A DNA stretch of 64,000 nt from CAVTJL01 sp963752325. GTDB lineage: Bacteria; Pseudomonadota; Alphaproteobacteria; Geminicoccales; Geminicoccaceae. How positions within the stretch are numbered: position 1 is the stretch's first letter; each line of letters starts with the position of its first letter. Shown piece by piece: positions 61,830 to 64,000 of the stretch. The translations under genes were made by a program, and so were the position numbers. The notes below the pieces were generated by a model that did no database searches, was not told the origin of the DNA, and worked only from the letters and a program-made list of their open reading frames with translations. The stretch lies in NCBI GenBank assembly GCA_963752325.1, contig CAVVXU010000007.1, positions 1 through 64,000 on the forward strand. Reading direction: 5' to 3'.

Positions 61830-63015
61830 ATGTCCTATCCGACAATCCGCATTCTCGAGGGCCACGACCGCCGGGTCAGAGGCGGCAGCCCCTGGCTCTT
61901 CTCAAACGAGCTCCAGATGGATCGCACCGCCAAGGCGCTCGAGCCCGGCTCGACGGTCCGGCTGGCCTCCGCGGACGGTCGTGCGATGGCTCTCGCCTGG
62001 TTCAATCCGCACTCGCTGATCGCAGCGCGGCTGCTGACCAGGAGCACCGAGACCACGGTCGACCGTGCCTTCCTTGAGCGGCGGCTTGCCCGCGCGCTGG
62101 CGGTTCGCGACCGGCTGTTCGAGCAACCCTACTATCGGTTGGCTCATGCCGAGGGTGACGCGCTGCCGGGGCTTGTCGTAGACCGGTTCGGGGATGTCTG
62201 CGTCGCTCAGCTCAACAGCGCGGGCGTCGCGGCGCTCAAGGGCGAGGTGGTGGGGGCCCTCGACAACCTGCTGCGGCCGCGCGTCATTGTGCTGCGGAAT
62301 GATAGCCCGGTCCGAGAGCTCGAGGGGCTGTCCCTGGAGATCGAGACTGCCAAGGGCGAGGCCCCGGGACGTCATGACGTCGAGGAGAATGGTCTCGTCT
62401 TCGCGGCTGACCTTGGGGGTGGGCAGAAGACGGGCTGGTACTTCGACCAGCGGGAAAATCGTCAATTCGCAGCGCGGCTGGCCGCCGGGCAGGACGTGCT
62501 CGACCTCTACAGCTATGGCGGCGGCTTCGGGCTGGCCGCGGCTGCGGCCGGTGCCCGCCGCGTCCTCTGCGTGGACCGTGCCGAGCCGGCGCTGGCGCTC
62601 GCCCGCGAGAGCGCCGAGCGTCAGGGTGTGCTCGATCGCTGTGATTTCGAGAGGGACGAAGCGTTCGCCGCGATCGATGGCCTGACCCAGGAGCGGCGCC
62701 GATTCGGGCTCGTGGTCGCAGACCCGCCCGCCTTCGTCCGCAGCCGCAAAGATCTGCCGACCGGGCTCAAGGGCTACCGCAAGCTCGCCCGTGGCGTGGC
62801 CGGGCTGGTGGCGGAGGCGGGGTTTCTCTGTATTGCCTGCTGCTCGCACAATGTCCCGGAGGACCAGTTCCTGGCGGAGACACATGCCGGCATCCGATCG
62901 GCCGGCCGTAGTGCCCGTCTCCTCCATCGGGCCGGTGCCGGTCCGGATCACCCGGTCCATCCTGCCCTGCCCGAGATCGGCCTACCTGAAGTTTCTCGTC
63001 TACGCCCTCGACTGA
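61830..63015 (+). CDS. Class I rRNA methyltransferase, RlmI-like (frame break)
   Basis: About 395 residues. An N-terminal PUA domain (RILEGHDRRVRGGSPWLFSN, then EPGSTVRLASADGRAMALAW) is joined to a SAM-dependent methyltransferase. The latter has EENGLVFAADLGGGQKTGWY, FDQRENRQFAARLAAGQDVL, DLYSYGGGFGLAAAAAGARR (SAM motif) and LVVADPPAFVRSRKD (N/D-P-P-x), with CCSHNVPEDQFLAETHAG near the end. A frame change at about 62975 restores the usual ending SAYLKFLVYALD. Family members methylate a cytosine of 23S rRNA. The ATG at 61830 has only a weak ribosome site. Confidence 0.87.
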
Positions 63016-63132
63016 CATGCCGTGCGCCGGCCGAAATCGCGTGATCGGTTGTTGAACGTCCGACTCATTTCGTCCTAAAAGGACTATCATCCCATCCATC
63101 GGTCATCGCCGCCATCCTGAGGAGCGAGCGCG

Positions 63133-64000
63133 ATGACGATCTCCACTGTTGGCCCGAATCCTGACGACGGGCCGGACTCCGAGGGCGAGGGGCAACATCT
63201 CGTTCTTTTGGCGTTCCATCACCTCTGCGGGCTTCTCGAGCGTCCCCACAGCATGGCGGAGCTGAGGGCGGCGGCACCCGCCATCGACGGGGAGCTCGGT
63301 GTCCGCGGCCTCCTGACGATGGGCGAGCGTCTCGGGCTGAGAGGCCGCCTCGAGCGCCCGAGCCGCCGCCGGCTCGAGCAGTTGCCGGTGCCCTTCCTCC
63401 TGCTGGGCCGCAAGCCCGGCGAGGCATGGGTCGTGAGGGGACGGACCGGTCGGCATCTGGTGCTCGTCGAGCCCAAGCGCGGGCGTGGCATCCGCTCACA
63501 CGGCGCGAAGTGTCGTCCGGATGGCTGGAGCGGCCCTGCTGTTCCGGCCAGCGGAACCGACCGAGCACGCCGCCCATTCCTCCTGGCGCCAGGCGCTGAG
63601 ACGTCGGCTCTGGCGGCCCCTGGCCGAGGTGGCCCTCGCTTCGGCGGTCATCAATCTCCTGGCCCTCGCGACACCGCTCTTCATGATGACCGTCTATAAC
63701 CGCGTCATCAGCCATGCCGCACTTCAGACCCTCGACGTTCTTGCGATCGGGATGCTCAGCCTGTTCGTGTTCGAGCTGATGCTGCGCGCGCTACGCGGTC
63801 ATGTCGCCAGCCACACGGGGGCGCGCCTCGACGTGGCGATTGGTGGCGAGGTTGTGCACCGGCTCCTCCAGCCTACCCTACCGCGCCTTCGAGGGGGCGG
63901 CCAGCGGCGCCCTGGTCGAGCGGGTCCGTCAGCTCGACCAGCTCAGAAGCTTTCTCACTGGTCAGCTGCCGCTGCTTCTTGTCGACCTCGCCTTTGTCGG
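63133..64000 (+). CDS. Type I secretion ABC transporter, 5' part (frame breaks, runs off window)
   Basis: The start of an HlyB/LssB-type exporter. Residues about 20-130 look like a peptidase C39-like domain (LAFHHLCGLLERPHSMAELR, LPVPFLLLGRKPGEAWVV). The catalytic Cys-bearing motif is absent, so it should bind a substrate rather than cleave it. After a frame change near 63510, the membrane domain follows: EVALASAVINLLALATPLFM, MTVYNRVISHAALQTLDVLA and FVFELMLRALRGHVASHTGA. A second change near 63873 restores LPYRAFEGAASGALVERVRQ and SFLTGQLPLLLVDLAFV. The ATPase domain lies beyond the window. TGAGGAGCG precedes the ATG. Confidence 0.82.

Overview
The window looks like a GC-rich alphaproteobacterial chromosome, probably Rhodospirillales-like, though I cannot name a genus. 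The evidence is the gene order tkt-gap-(insert)-pgk-fba-thiE-like-suhB on the minus strand, the order DUF4164-zapA-(6S RNA)-fthC on the plus strand, an FnrL-type regulator, an Irr-type site in front of mbfA, a GTTC-N7-GTTC type SOS box, and betaine-lipid genes. No rRNA, tRNA or CRISPR was seen.

Layout. 1-1.4 kb: small secreted proteins and a lipoprotein. 1.6-4.4 kb: a lower-GC accessory patch with a decayed DUF29 gene, a HEPN RNase candidate, an IS110-like remnant, HicAB, and MazE with a broken MazF. 4.6-8.8 kb: a YeeE/YedE sulfur transporter, then a barnase-like RNase overlapping a barstar-hypoxanthine phosphoribosyltransferase fusion, then a repeat lipoprotein. 8.8-16 kb: an SMP-30 lactonase with gamma-glutamyltransferase, a diguanylate cyclase and a membrane protein with a degenerate EAL-like end. 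16-20.4 kb: an RND efflux adaptor and pump. 20.5-23.3 kb: a Ser/Gly-rich secreted protein divergent from DUF6502-DUF5666, with three evenly spaced palindromes between them. 23.3-29.2 kb: an enolase-superfamily enzyme, a protease-like protein that has lost its catalytic triad, an FMN hydroxy-acid dehydrogenase, and gnd-gntK. 29.1-35.2 kb: an AI-2E-type permease, an amidase and a three-gene TadG/TadE operon. 35.4-37.8 kb: an aldolase and sugar-kinase pair. 37.8-43.9 kb: FnrL with a lipoprotein, a MOSC protein, oligopeptidase B and the iron exporter MbfA. 44-49.5 kb: a HerA-like ATPase, two alpha/beta hydrolases, a cupin and an inositol monophosphatase. 49.5-58.8 kb: the central-carbon operon interrupted by plcP-btaA-btaB. 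59-64 kb: the zapA/6S/fthC/ymdB region, a lone HisKA domain, RlmI, and the start of a type I secretion ABC transporter.

How genes work together. gnd and gntK feed gluconate into the pentose phosphate route, and tkt, gap, pgk and fba form the lower glycolytic and pentose block. plcP, btaA and btaB make a complete pathway for replacing phospholipid by the betaine lipid DGTS: PlcP releases diacylglycerol and BtaA/BtaB build the homoserine head group. RNase, inhibitor and purine-salvage enzyme are translationally coupled at 7.35 kb.

A caution for every reader: about sixteen genes, including essential ones such as pgk, are split by single-base frame changes, some by compensating pairs. The simplest explanation is indel errors in the assembly, so most of these are annotated as one CDS with the frame break described.
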